Below are positions 1-8,706 of a DNA stretch of 41,235 nucleotides, one piece after another. Within the stretch, counting starts at the first letter, position 1. Each line of letters opens with the position of its first letter. The position numbers and the translations under genes were made by a program. Below the pieces are notes generated by a model. It did no database searches and had not been told where the DNA came from. It was given only the letters and a program-made list of their open reading frames with translations. The stretch comes from Bacteroidales bacterium (GTDB taxonomy: Bacteria > Bacteroidota > Bacteroidia > Bacteroidales > UBA932). Location: NCBI GenBank assembly GCA_020026355.1, contig JAHHQP010000019.1, forward strand, positions 1 to 41,235, in the 5' to 3' direction.

Positions 1-55
1 CGCTTCGAGGAATAGGCTCGATCCGCACTATACCATTAAAGGTAACTCTACGGCT

Positions 56-103
56 TGATATGACCCCCAAAAGTTATTTGTCTAACTTTTGGGGGTCATA
101 TCA
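56..103. repeat. 48-bp near-perfect palindrome with IS3-like end sequence
   Basis: Two 21-nt arms (56-76 and 83-103) are exact reverse complements around a 6-nt loop (77-82). Each arm carries TGACCCCCAAAAGTTA; on the minus strand this continues into GACAAA, which resembles the terminal inverted repeats of many IS3-family (IS150-group) elements. No transposase lies between the arms. The hairpin also sits just past the end of the minus-strand gene at 124, so it could terminate transcription, although no T-run follows. Positions 1-55 hold only short, unidentifiable stretches of open frame. The hairpin is directly visible; the IS origin is inferred from memory of the family. Confidence 0.6.
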
Positions 104-123
104 CTTGCGATTAGGCTTGATTA

Positions 124-561
124 TTATTTTAAAATGATTTCTAAAAGACCATCTTTGATTTCCTGCAAAGTAGAAGCGACACTCTGTAATGCTTCAACAT
201 CAGGTTCATCTGAATCACCAGATAATGTATCTAATGCATCAGACAAATCACTTGATGCGTCTTCAATCTCTGACTGCCTATCATATAACTCACTGATGTT
301 ATCTTCCATATCATATCCTCTGTCGGAATCTTGTATACCCTCAGGAAGATTATCAAACGAATCTTGTTCATCATCTGCGATACCACAGACATCGCCTGCC
401 AACTCATCCAAGTCCGAAATTATTCCTTGAATATCCATTACATAATCTTCAGCACATGTAGGGACATCTGTTAATGTCTCTACAATCTCTGATATTTGCT
501 TTTGTGCCTCTCCTAAACGGGAAACAACAGCCCTTACCTGTTTTCTTCTAGCATTATTCAT
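124..561 (-). CDS. small acidic helical protein downstream of the R-M gene
   Basis: A 145-residue protein, ATG start at 561, beginning 21 nt after the stop of the large restriction-modification gene and probably co-transcribed with it. It opens with a basic patch (NNARRKQVR), followed by predicted helices. The rest is strongly acidic, with roughly 39 Asp/Glu against about a dozen Lys/Arg. The central segment DEQDSFDNLPEGIQDSDRG resembles small proteins of phages and integrative elements that carry an EEQEAFDNLP-ESLQ-type motif; that match is from memory. There is no signal peptide or membrane segment, so it should be cytosolic. Function is unknown. The acidity would suit a DNA mimic or partner of a DNA-binding enzyme, but it could equally be unrelated mobile-element cargo. 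Base composition is AT-rich like the adjoining R-M gene. Confidence 0.7.
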   Translation of the reverse strand: MNNARRKQVRAVVSRLGEAQKQISEIVETLTDVPTCAEDYVMDIQGIISDLDELAGDVCGIADDEQDSFDNLPEGIQDSDRGYDMEDNISELYDRQSEIEDASSDLSDALDTLSGDSDEPDVEALQSVASTLQEIKDGLLEIILK

Positions 562-582
562 AATAATATTAGTTTAGAGTTA

Positions 583-3500
583 TTATTCAAACTTTAGTTT
601 AGGAAGACTGTTTACAATCTTCATTGTTTCTACACTCAAAGTAATGATTCTCAGCAAGAGATTAAAAATGTACTTTTCATCTCCAACTTCTTTTGCCCAA
701 TCATTAGGGTCATTGACAATTCCACTCTTTGTATCGGTAGAAACCTGATACCTTTCCATTATCCATTCAATTGCAGACTTGCCGTTGAGACAATAATCAT
801 AGGCTTCTAAAGGAATATTTGAAATCGTGATAGTATCATTATAAATAATCGTACTTCTATCTACAGTTTTACTATCAAGTTTTCCAAATCTCATTTTCTG
901 CACTTTGTATGAAGAAGATTGTCCTTCAATCTCAACCTCACTATATGGTTCGAGTTCTTCGTATTTAAGATGGAGTTCAGCCAACTGTTTTCCACTTTTT
1001 GATAAAGAATAGAACTGTTCTGATGTTTCAACCAATGGTATTCGAGGTAAAGTCTTTTTTAAATCAACATCAAATGTCGTTTTATAATCAGGACTGTTTA
1101 AAATTCCATAGACATAATAAAAAATATCCTCTTTAATTACTGCTCTACCGTATAATTTACGACATTCGGAAAGGATATAATCAGATACACCGTCTCTTCT
1201 TTCAAAACGGTCCATCTGATTGTCTTCATCCAAAACCTGATTAAATAAGTCTGCAATATCTGAAGTTGAATCATCATACCAATACAATGGGAAATACTGA
1301 CAATTAAAATGCAATTGATAATCAGGTATACAATTAGAGATAATAGCAGAAAAATCTCTTGTTGAACCAATTCCTTGAACACATATAACAATATTTTCCA
1401 ACCCCTCTGATGGGAATATCCTCGGACTAACACCTATTCTTTCCACCATGTCTTTATTAAAATAAAGTTTTTGCTTGGTGAAAGGACGATACATGACTGT
1501 TCTTATGTCATCATTATATTTATGTGATATACCTTTCTTAAAATCCGCCTTCAGACCTGTCGTCCAACTAATTTTTGTTGAGTCCATACTAATATCGTCA
1601 TCACCATTCGTACGATACCTTTCTAATTCATCATTGTAAAAATCAATCATAGAAAGCATATTTTCAGATAACGATTTCTTAGAAAAATTATATACCCAAG
1701 AATCCCTTCCTGTAGCGACAGCAGGTCCATTTACAGTAAAGAATGATTTATTATTTTTTGCAAACTTTTTCGACGGCTCTATAGGAATAAAGGTTTTAAA
1801 TTGCTCATTTCTGTGATTAATCCAATCTCCATATATATTCGGTTCAAGCACCTTCCAATTCATATATGGACTTGATATTGACCGCATTTCTTTAACGATA
1901 TTTAACTTTTCCTCTCTTGAAAGATAATCGCCGATATCACGATAATATATTTTACATTTCTCTGATTTTTCAACCTTCTTGACAAGAACTGTAATTGCTA
2001 TCGGAGTTCGAGAACCTGAGCCAAAAATCTTTCCACCCTCACGTCTTGACAATTCTCCACTTGTTCTCTGATTTCCTCTCAAATTAAAAACGTAGATTGA
2101 AGAGAACTCTCTCTCCAAGCATAATCTGAAACCATCAAGACCATTTGCATCCAGCCAACTGCCATTAGAGACATAGGCAATAATACCGTCTCTATCTCCT
2201 AATCTATTTGTAGCCCACCTGAATGCTTTTATATAACTATCATAAGCGGCCTTATTGAGATTTGCTCGTGATAATTCAACATAGGTGCTTTCGATAGCCT
2301 TGTCCAACATTGGGTAAGACTGATTCATAGCATTGTCATTTGATGATTTTTGTCCAATAGAATAAGGAGGATTACCCATTATTATTGTAATCGGCTTAGA
2401 TTTTTGTTCTACGACTCTCTTGGAGTTATACGGAAATACATCAGAACCCATATCTCCTTTCTCTCCCATTTGGAAAGTATCTGTCAAGCATATTCCTTTG
2501 AACTCATTATAACTATCGCCATCCTTCATCATCAAAGAATGATATACGCTCTCAATATTGATGGAAGCAATATAATAAGCCAACAATACGATCTCGTTCG
2601 CATGAATTTCGTGGTTATATTTTCTCTCCATATCTTCAGGAGCAATTTTGCCACTCTGCAATAATCTGGTAATAAATGTGCCTGTTCCTGTAAATGGGTC
2701 AAGAATATGTATATTTTCATCTGTTATAGAACGATGGAACTCTTTCTCCAATATATCTGAGACAGAATTCACAATATAGTCCACAATTTCTATCGGAGTA
2801 TATACAATACCTAGTTTTTCAACTGTTTTAGGTGAAGCTACCTTAAAGAACTTGTCATACAATTCCACAATCAATTTCTGTCTTCCGACACTATCCTTGA
2901 TATCTCCGACTGTTGTCTTTACATAACGATAGAACTTCTGAAGTTTATTATTTTCTTCTTCTGTCTTTGTCTCATCGTCCAACAAATCAAGCATTTTCTG
3001 CATTGATTTTGACACTGTATTATTCTGAGAAAATTTAAAATCTCCAAATAGTGCCTCAAATACAGGTTGAGAAATAATATGCTGAGACAGCATTTCAATA
3101 ACTTCTTGCTCAGTTAGATTCGGATTTATATTCTTTTTTAAACCCTTCATCAATTGCTCAAAGGCCTTTCTGTGTTTACCCTCGTCAGCAATGAGCGCCT
3201 TGATTCTTTTAATATGTTCTTCAGCGATCTCAGCTATATCCTTTGCCCATAATTCCCAATATCTTTTACTTCCAACCTTGTTTACCATCTTGGCATAAAA
3301 GACATTCTGAAGTTCATCAAATTGAAGAGATAACTGAACTGCCAACTCTTCTACTGAACTTTCTCCTTCCTTCAATGTTGACGGATTATCAGACTCTTCA
3401 CTTGTATCATATCCAACTCCACCGAACAAGATATGTTCCGGTTTCTTCTTAGATAATTCAATCTTATTGACTTCAGCATTGAATCTATCATCATGAGCAC

Positions 3501-5439
3501 GAAGAGCGTTCAAAACTGTCCACACGACCTTAAAGTTTGCGTGTTTTTCAAGCACTTCATCTCCTTCTACATCCTCAGGAATAACTACAGGTATAATTAT
3601 ATAGCCATATTTCTTTCCTTCGCTCTTTCTCATCACACGGCCGACAGACTGCACGACATCTACCTGACTATTCTTCGGAGAAACAAAAATGACAGCATCC
3701 AATGAAGGCACATCAACACCTTCTGAAAGGCACCTTGCATTAGTCAACATACGACATTCCATCTCATTTTCAGGCTCCGATTTAAGCCACATCAATTCAG
3801 AGTCTCTCTTAGTCGCAGACATCGAACCATCTACATGATGAGCAACGACATCCACCATTTTATTCCTTTCCTCTTCTGAAATATCATCCAAATATGCATC
3901 CTTACAATTTGTAAATACATACGATGTTTCTTTAGAGTTTTTAATGGTTGAACAAAAGGCTACCGCTCTTTTCATAGGCAATGGGTCTGAGGCCTTAATA
4001 ATACCCTCATCACCTAAAACTCGCTTAGAAAGAGCATTGATACAGCCGACAAACTTTGAAGCATCATCTACCGTGATAGAACCATCCTCATTGGTCATTA
4101 CCTTTCTTAAAGATGGAGTGATATCTTTATCACCTACGGCTAAGATCAAAACTTTATAATCCGTCAAAAGATCTTTTGCTACAGCTTCACTGAAACCGAT
4201 ACGATACATCTCATCTCCATACAGGCTTCTATCATCCATAGAACAAAGAACAGCTTCGCTTTCCTCCGCTTTCTGTTTAGTTGTCTCTGCATAAAGACGA
4301 GGGGTCGCAGTCATATAGACTCTCTTCTTACCCTTGATGAAATCATTGTTATGGACTTTAATGAAAGAACTTTCATTAGCGTCCTTCAACTTAACACCTG
4401 TCGTTCTATGAGCCTCATCACATATAATCAGGTCAAACTCTCCATATTTTCCATCCGTTCTTTCGAGTAATCTTTTCTGAGCATTTGAAATTACATCAAT
4501 AGATTGGTAAGTAGAGAAGACAACTGTCATTCCCTCCTGTTTCTTAGTATGGATATAGTACAACTGCATGACGATTGAATCAACATCTGTTGAAGCTGGT
4601 AAAGCCAGATCAACAGTGCTCATTGTATTATCGTCATTTTTATTCGTCTGTTTTGATACTTGAGAGTCTGAACATATACATACTGCACTGATAGGAACAG
4701 AAGCTTGCTGAGACCAAGAACGCAATGTTTGTCCAAGCAAAGCAATTGAAGGAACAAGGAAGAGAACAAGACCTTTATTATCTGTTTCTTTTTCAGCTAT
4801 CTTCAGACTTGTAAAGGTTTTACCGGTTCCACAAGCCATAATCAATTTTCCTCGGTCATGAGTTTTCAGATACTCATGAGTTTTATCTATAGCCTCTTTC
4901 TGATGGTCTTTCAGTTTGAACGGTTCTACACGAGAATCCTTTCCGAACAAGCCGTTTTCAAGTTTCTCCCAATCGACATCATCTTCTTCAAGGTCTATGA
5001 GATTCAAACGAGAAACAGGTGGGTTCTGATTTTGAATTGTTAATTCAGCAACAGAGTTCCATCTATTTGTTGTAGATATCCATAACCTCCGAGCAAAAGA
5101 AACAGTTTCTCCATCCACTTCAAAAGTTTTGCTTGAAGTAGATAAGAATGAATCGACATCAGACTTATTAATATATGCCTCCTCATCATAACATTTACAT
5201 TGAACTGCCCAATAGTCTCCTGAATACGTCAATGCGACGAGGTCTATTCCGACATCCTTTCCTCCAAACTGAGATTTTAAAGGGAACTCATGCCAAGTCC
5301 AAACAGTTTCGAACAAGCCCTCATATAATGATGTGGTCTTTAAATATCGTTGAATCAAAAGTTCAAATCTTCCACCTTTATCTCTCTCACTGAACGCATT
5401 TTCCCTAAAGGATTTAAGAATCTCTGAAAATGTTTTCAT
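583..5439 (-). CDS. single-chain type ISP-like restriction-modification enzyme (nuclease-helicase-methyltransferase)
   Basis: A 1618-residue protein, intact, ATG start at 5439. Domains in order: an Mrr-like nuclease (about 20-165, with Glu26, Asp66 in GIDLVA and Gln80-Cys-Lys82 forming the D...QxK site); an SF2 helicase/translocase (about 175-640, Walker A CGTGKT 203-208, DEAH 341-344, TATP 377-380, motif VI QSVGRVMR near 597-604); a helical coupler; a gamma-class N6-adenine methyltransferase (DPFTGTG 914-920, catalytic NPPY 1023-1026); and a C-terminal target-recognition region (about 1250-1600). This order and length match the type ISP enzymes LlaGI and LlaBIII, which methylate one strand of a short asymmetric site and translocate before cutting. 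All key motifs are present, so it should be active. It is much AT-richer than the genes beyond 5.8 kb, which suggests horizontal transfer. It could also be labelled a DEAD/DEAH helicase-methyltransferase defence protein. Confidence 0.92.
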   Translation of the reverse strand: MKTFSEILKSFRENAFSERDKGGRFELLIQRYLKTTSLYEGLFETVWTWHEFPLKSQFGGKDVGIDLVALTYSGDYWAVQCKCYDEEAYINKSDVDSFLSTSSKTFEVDGETVSFARRLWISTTNRWNSVAELTIQNQNPPVSRLNLIDLEEDDVDWEKLENGLFGKDSRVEPFKLKDHQKEAIDKTHEYLKTHDRGKLIMACGTGKTFTSLKIAEKETDNKGLVLFLVPSIALLGQTLRSWSQQASVPISAVCICSDSQVSKQTNKNDDNTMSTVDLALPASTDVDSIVMQLYYIHTKKQEGMTVVFSTYQSIDVISNAQKRLLERTDGKYGEFDLIICDEAHRTTGVKLKDANESSFIKVHNNDFIKGKKRVYMTATPRLYAETTKQKAEESEAVLCSMDDRSLYGDEMYRIGFSEAVAKDLLTDYKVLILAVGDKDITPSLRKVMTNEDGSITVDDASKFVGCINALSKRVLGDEGIIKASDPLPMKRAVAFCSTIKNSKETSYVFTNCKDAYLDDISEEERNKMVDVVAHHVDGSMSATKRDSELMWLKSEPENEMECRMLTNARCLSEGVDVPSLDAVIFVSPKNSQVDVVQSVGRVMRKSEGKKYGYIIIPVVIPEDVEGDEVLEKHANFKVVWTVLNALRAHDDRFNAEVNKIELSKKKPEHILFGGVGYDTSEESDNPSTLKEGESSVEELAVQLSLQFDELQNVFYAKMVNKVGSKRYWELWAKDIAEIAEEHIKRIKALIADEGKHRKAFEQLMKGLKKNINPNLTEQEVIEMLSQHIISQPVFEALFGDFKFSQNNTVSKSMQKMLDLLDDETKTEEENNKLQKFYRYVKTTVGDIKDSVGRQKLIVELYDKFFKVASPKTVEKLGIVYTPIEIVDYIVNSVSDILEKEFHRSITDENIHILDPFTGTGTFITRLLQSGKIAPEDMERKYNHEIHANEIVLLAYYIASINIESVYHSLMMKDGDSYNEFKGICLTDTFQMGEKGDMGSDVFPYNSKRVVEQKSKPITIIMGNPPYSIGQKSSNDNAMNQSYPMLDKAIESTYVELSRANLNKAAYDSYIKAFRWATNRLGDRDGIIAYVSNGSWLDANGLDGFRLCLEREFSSIYVFNLRGNQRTSGELSRREGGKIFGSGSRTPIAITVLVKKVEKSEKCKIYYRDIGDYLSREEKLNIVKEMRSISSPYMNWKVLEPNIYGDWINHRNEQFKTFIPIEPSKKFAKNNKSFFTVNGPAVATGRDSWVYNFSKKSLSENMLSMIDFYNDELERYRTNGDDDISMDSTKISWTTGLKADFKKGISHKYNDDIRTVMYRPFTKQKLYFNKDMVERIGVSPRIFPSEGLENIVICVQGIGSTRDFSAIISNCIPDYQLHFNCQYFPLYWYDDSTSDIADLFNQVLDEDNQMDRFERRDGVSDYILSECRKLYGRAVIKEDIFYYVYGILNSPDYKTTFDVDLKKTLPRIPLVETSEQFYSLSKSGKQLAELHLKYEELEPYSEVEIEGQSSSYKVQKMRFGKLDSKTVDRSTIIYNDTITISNIPLEAYDYCLNGKSAIEWIMERYQVSTDTKSGIVNDPNDWAKEVGDEKYIFNLLLRIITLSVETMKIVNSLPKLKFE

Positions 5440-5672
5440 GGTATATGTAATTGTTGATATTATTTATGAATAAATCTTACTACACAAAGATAAGTTTTTT
5501 AAATGCCAATACCTTTAGTTACAAGAACAATTTAATTCCTTTAAATATAATTAGACCTTCACGCAAGAATAATCAAGATACGAAGACAGTATTAAGCTCA
5601 AAAGAAAAATTTATCGAACGATAAAACTAATGATGCGCTATCAGGATTTAACTCTTTGTCAGAGTAATTACT
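5440..5672. other. AT-rich intergenic stretch between the R-M gene and the tRNA terminator
   Basis: No gene is apparent here. It holds the putative R-M promoter and a 16-bp inverted repeat at 5610-5625 (TTTATCG, AA, CGATAAA). This is the interval in which an island-chromosome junction 3' of the tRNA would be expected, but I see no copy of the tRNA 3' end in the island. Confidence 0.5.
5485..5492 (-). promoter_or_regulatory. putative -7 box for the R-M gene
   Basis: On the minus strand this reads TATCTTTG, matching the Bacteroidota -7 consensus TAnnTTTG, about 45 nt upstream of the R-M start codon. A weak ATTG lies about 19 nt further upstream in the place of the -33 TTTG. Assigned by pattern only. 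Confidence 0.45.
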
Positions 5673-5706
5673 AAAAAAAAAAGACCTCCAGATTTCTCTG
5701 AAGGTC
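5673..5706 (-). terminator. rho-independent terminator of tRNA-fMet
   Basis: On the minus strand a 10-bp stem (GACCTTCAGA with TCTGGAGGTC, one G-U pair) closes a GAAA loop and is followed by a run of ten T residues. It lies just 3' of the tRNA gene, as expected for a monocistronic tRNA unit. Confidence 0.9.
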
Positions 5707-5709
5707 ACT

Positions 5710-5785
5710 TGGTAGCGGGAGGAGGACTCGAACCTCCGGCCTCCGGGTTATGAGCCCGACGAGCTACCAACTGCTCTATCCCGCG
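5710..5785 (-). tRNA. initiator tRNA-fMet (CAT anticodon)
   Basis: A full cloverleaf can be folded on the minus strand with anticodon CAT in loop CTCATAA. Initiator marks are visible: an unpaired 1-72 position (C1 against T72), three consecutive G-C pairs at the anticodon end of the stem (GGG/CCC), and an A11-T24 pair in the D stem. The 3' CCA is encoded (5710-5712). Elongator Met and Ile2 tRNAs normally have a paired 1-72, so the initiator assignment is preferred. The gene has its own promoter and terminator and separates the AT-rich island from the GC-richer chromosome. Confidence 0.93.
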
Positions 5786-5796
5786 ATATTGCACTG

Positions 5797-5827
5797 CAAA
5801 TATACGGACATTTTTTGAAATACCAAA
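5797..5827 (-). promoter_or_regulatory. promoter of tRNA-fMet
   Basis: Minus strand: TTTG (5824-5827), 19 nt, then TATATTTG (5797-5804), a full match to the Bacteroidota sigma-ABfr consensus. The -7 box ends 11 nt before the mature tRNA 5' end. Confidence 0.85.
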
Positions 5828-5857
5828 ATTATTTGCAGTCTTAATGAAATTTCTTGT

Positions 5858-7264
5858 TTATTTGGACAGGAAAGCCACCATTGCAGCCCAGTCATCCTTC
5901 GTGAAAGACTCCTGCTCACCGCTGTTCAGGTTCTTCAGGTTGATCACACCGGCCTCCACTTCATTGCCACCGACGATGGAAATGAACGGAATGTGTTTCT
6001 TGTCAGCATAATCGAACTGCTTCTTCAGTTTGGAAGTCTCCGGATAGATTTCGCAAGGAACGCCCTGCTCACGCAATGTCTTCACGACCGGAAGCAGGTA
6101 GCGAAGTTCATCGCTGCCCATGTTCGCGAACAGGATCCGAGTGGATTCCGTCACCTCCTTAGGGAACTTGTCCAATCCTTTCAATACATCGAAGATACGG
6201 TCAGCACCGAAAGAGATTCCGACGCCAGACATGTCCGGAAGGCCGAAAATACCGGTCAGGTTGTCGTAACGTCCACCGCCGCAGATGCTGCCGATCTCGA
6301 AGTCCAGAGCCTTGACCTCGAAAATGGCTCCTGTATAATAATTGAGTCCCCGGGCCAATGAGAGATCCATCTCGACCTCCTGGCGGATTCCTGCCGCCTC
6401 GATCAGTCCGAAGAGTTCATCCAGTTCATCCAATCCCTTGAGGCCAGTCTCTGAAACCAGGCCTGAAGCGGATTTGCCGCCCATGAGTTCCCGCATCGCC
6501 GCGATCTTCTCGGCAGTCGTTCCTTTCAAAGTCAGGATCGGTTCAATGACAGCGATCGCTTCATCCGTCAAGCCTTTCTCCTTCATCTCTGCCTCGACAG
6601 CCTCCAGGCCGATCTTGTCGATCTTGTCAATGGCGACAGTGATGTCCACCACCTTCTCCGGGAAGCCGCAGATCTCCGCCATACCGGTCAGCACCTTGCG
6701 GTTGTTGATCTTGACGCAGACCCTGACATCGAAGAGAGTGAAGACGCGGTCCACGATCTGCACCAGTTCCAGCTCGTTCAGCAGAGACTTGGATCCGCAG
6801 ACATCGGCGTCACACTGGTAGAACTCGCGGTATCTTCCTTTCTGAGGACGGTCCGCACGCCATACCGGCTGGATCTGGAAACGTTTGAAAGGGAAGGTCA
6901 GCTCATTCTGATGCTGTACGACGAAACGTGCGAAAGGCACGGTCAGGTCATAACGAAGGCCTTTTTCACAAACCTTCAGCGAAAGGGTCTTGCTGTTCAG
7001 CGTACCGTCTTCCTGACGGTGCTGTTCGAAATCCACTTTGGAGAAAGCATCACCGGAGTTCAGGATCCTGAACAGGAGCTTGTCTCCTTCATCACCGTAC
7101 TTTCCGAGCAACGTACTCAGATTCTCCATGGAAGGAGTCTCGATCGGCTGGTAGCCGTAAGTCTTGAATACGGAACGGATCGTATCGAAAATATAGTTTC
7201 TTCCGGCCATCTCGACCGGACCGAAATCTCTTGTACCCTTAGGAATTGAAGGTTTCTGTGCCAT
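5858..7264 (-). CDS. hisS: histidyl-tRNA synthetase
   Basis: Cytosolic class II aminoacyl-tRNA synthetase that charges tRNA-His. The 468-residue product begins with the family signature PKGTRDF near the N-terminus. It carries motif 2 (RADRPQKGRYREFYQCDADV), the HisRS-specific ARGLNYYTG motif, and motif 3 (GGGRYDNL followed by GVGISFGADRI). The C-terminal ~90 residues form the anticodon-binding domain. Length is within the family range. ATG start at 7264; there is no obvious Shine-Dalgarno, as usual here. It lies 50 nt downstream of the oxidoreductase gene and may be read from the same minus-strand transcript. The next gene downstream, the initiator tRNA, has its own promoter. Confidence 0.97.
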   Translation of the reverse strand: MAQKPSIPKGTRDFGPVEMAGRNYIFDTIRSVFKTYGYQPIETPSMENLSTLLGKYGDEGDKLLFRILNSGDAFSKVDFEQHRQEDGTLNSKTLSLKVCEKGLRYDLTVPFARFVVQHQNELTFPFKRFQIQPVWRADRPQKGRYREFYQCDADVCGSKSLLNELELVQIVDRVFTLFDVRVCVKINNRKVLTGMAEICGFPEKVVDITVAIDKIDKIGLEAVEAEMKEKGLTDEAIAVIEPILTLKGTTAEKIAAMRELMGGKSASGLVSETGLKGLDELDELFGLIEAAGIRQEVEMDLSLARGLNYYTGAIFEVKALDFEIGSICGGGRYDNLTGIFGLPDMSGVGISFGADRIFDVLKGLDKFPKEVTESTRILFANMGSDELRYLLPVVKTLREQGVPCEIYPETSKLKKQFDYADKKHIPFISIVGGNEVEAGVINLKNLNSGEQESFTKDDWAAMVAFLSK

Positions 7265-7314
7265 TTATCTGTTTAATTAGTTGAATCCTGCAAATTTACT
7301 AAATTTTCAGCAAA

Positions 7315-8703
7315 TCACTTTTTATTTCTGATATATTCATCGATTGCAGCTGCAGCCTTCCTGCCGGCTCCCATGGCCAGGATCACGGTGGCGGCACCGG
7401 TAACGGCATCACCGCCGGCAAAGACGCCTTCACGGGAAGTCACACCAGCCTCATCAGCCACGATGCAACCTTTGCGGTTGACCTCCAGACCACCGGTCGT
7501 ATGCGCGATCAGCGGATTCGGAGAAGTTCCGAGCGACATGACGACGGAATCCGTCTCGATCTCGAATTCGGAACCCGGCACCGGCACCGGTGAACATCTG
7601 CCGCTGGCATCCGGCTCGCCCAGCTCCATACGGATACATCTTACGGCACGGACCCAGCCTTTCTCGTCACCGAGGATTTCAACAGGATTGGACAGCATCA
7701 TGAAGTTGATGCCCTCCTCCTTGGCATGATGCACCTCTTCCCGACGGGCCGGCAGTTCCTTTTCGGTTCTCCGGTAGACGATGGTCGTCTCTGCACCGAG
7801 ACGCAGCGCGGTACGCGCGGCATCCATGGCCACATTGCCGCCGCCGACCACCACGACGCGATGTCCGGTATGGATCGGCGTATGATAATCTTCGCGATAA
7901 GCCTTCATCAGATTGTTGCGGGTCAGGAACTCATTGGCCGAAAAGACACCGTTCAAAGTCTCGCCCGGAATGCTCATGAAACGTGGAAGACCGGCACCTG
8001 AGCCGATGAAGACCGCATCGAAATGCTCTTCATCCAGCAGATGGTCGATGGTGACGGTACGACCGGCGATCACATTGGTCTCGATCTTCACGCCCAAGGC
8101 TTTCACCTGAGCGATTTCCGCTGCAACGACCTTGTCCTTCGGGAGACGGAACTCCGGAATACCATATTGAAGGACACCTCCGGCTTTATGAAGAGCCTCG
8201 AAGATCGTCACGTCATAACCGAGTTTCGCCAGGTCGCTGGCACAGGCCAGACCGGAAGGACCGGATCCGATGACAGCCACCTTATGTCCGTTAGGCTCCG
8301 CCTTGCGGACTTTCACACCGCCGTGTTCACGGCTCCAGTCCGCCACGAAGCGCTCCAGCTTACCGATCGCGACCGGTTCCCCTTTCACGCCGAGAATGCA
8401 GTTGCCTTCACATTGGGTTTCCTGCGGGCAGACACGTCCGCAGACGGCTGGAAGCGAGCTGTCTTCCGCGATGACCTCCGCAGCCGCCGCGAAATCGCCG
8501 GCAGCGACCCGCTCGATGAAACGCGGGATCTGCACATTGACCGGACAAGCCGCCATGCAGCGCGGTTTCTTGCAGTTCAGGCACCTGGAAGCCTCCAGCA
8601 GCGCCTCTTCTTCATCGTAACCATAGCAGACCTCTTCGAAATTCGTCGCGCGGACTTCGGGGTCCTGTTCCCTGACCGGAACTCTTGGAATCTTTGCAGC
8701 CAT
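7315..8703 (-). CDS. nfnB: NfnB/SudA-type NADPH oxidoreductase (glutamate synthase small-subunit family)
   Basis: A 462-residue Fe-S flavoprotein. Two [4Fe-4S] cysteine sets lie at the N-terminus (Cys41, 44, 49, 53 and Cys88, 92, 98, 102). They are followed by an FAD-binding Rossmann motif (GSGPSGLA at 146-153) and a second dinucleotide site in VVVVGGGNVAMDAART. The family includes GltD, SudA and NfnB. The partner gene, 3 nt upstream, is an NfnA/SudB-type protein, which favours a two-subunit NADH-dependent reduced ferredoxin:NADP+ oxidoreductase or sulfide dehydrogenase over a glutamate synthase subunit; no gltB lies nearby. Electron bifurcation between NADPH, NAD+ and ferredoxin is known for Nfn and only inferred here. 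Annotation pipelines often label this protein as NADPH-dependent glutamate synthase. Confidence 0.9.
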   Translation of the reverse strand: MAAKIPRVPVREQDPEVRATNFEEVCYGYDEEEALLEASRCLNCKKPRCMAACPVNVQIPRFIERVAAGDFAAAAEVIAEDSSLPAVCGRVCPQETQCEGNCILGVKGEPVAIGKLERFVADWSREHGGVKVRKAEPNGHKVAVIGSGPSGLACASDLAKLGYDVTIFEALHKAGGVLQYGIPEFRLPKDKVVAAEIAQVKALGVKIETNVIAGRTVTIDHLLDEEHFDAVFIGSGAGLPRFMSIPGETLNGVFSANEFLTRNNLMKAYREDYHTPIHTGHRVVVVGGGNVAMDAARTALRLGAETTIVYRRTEKELPARREEVHHAKEEGINFMMLSNPVEILGDEKGWVRAVRCIRMELGEPDASGRCSPVPVPGSEFEIETDSVVMSLGTSPNPLIAHTTGGLEVNRKGCIVADEAGVTSREGVFAGGDAVTGAATVILAMGAGRKAAAAIDEYIRNKK

Positions 8704-8706
8704 CGA

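Noticed and set aside
1..58. Possible C-terminus of a plus-strand gene ending at 58
   Set aside because: Only 18 open codons are visible, they match nothing I recognise, and other frames are open too.
89..430. Plus-strand Ser-rich open frame opposite the acidic protein
   Set aside because: It lies antisense to the acidic gene, whose start, spacing and composition fit the R-M operon.
7315..8703. Calling this gene the small subunit of glutamate synthase
   Set aside because: No large subunit is nearby and the adjoining gene is an NfnA/SudB-type partner, so the two-subunit oxidoreductase fits better.
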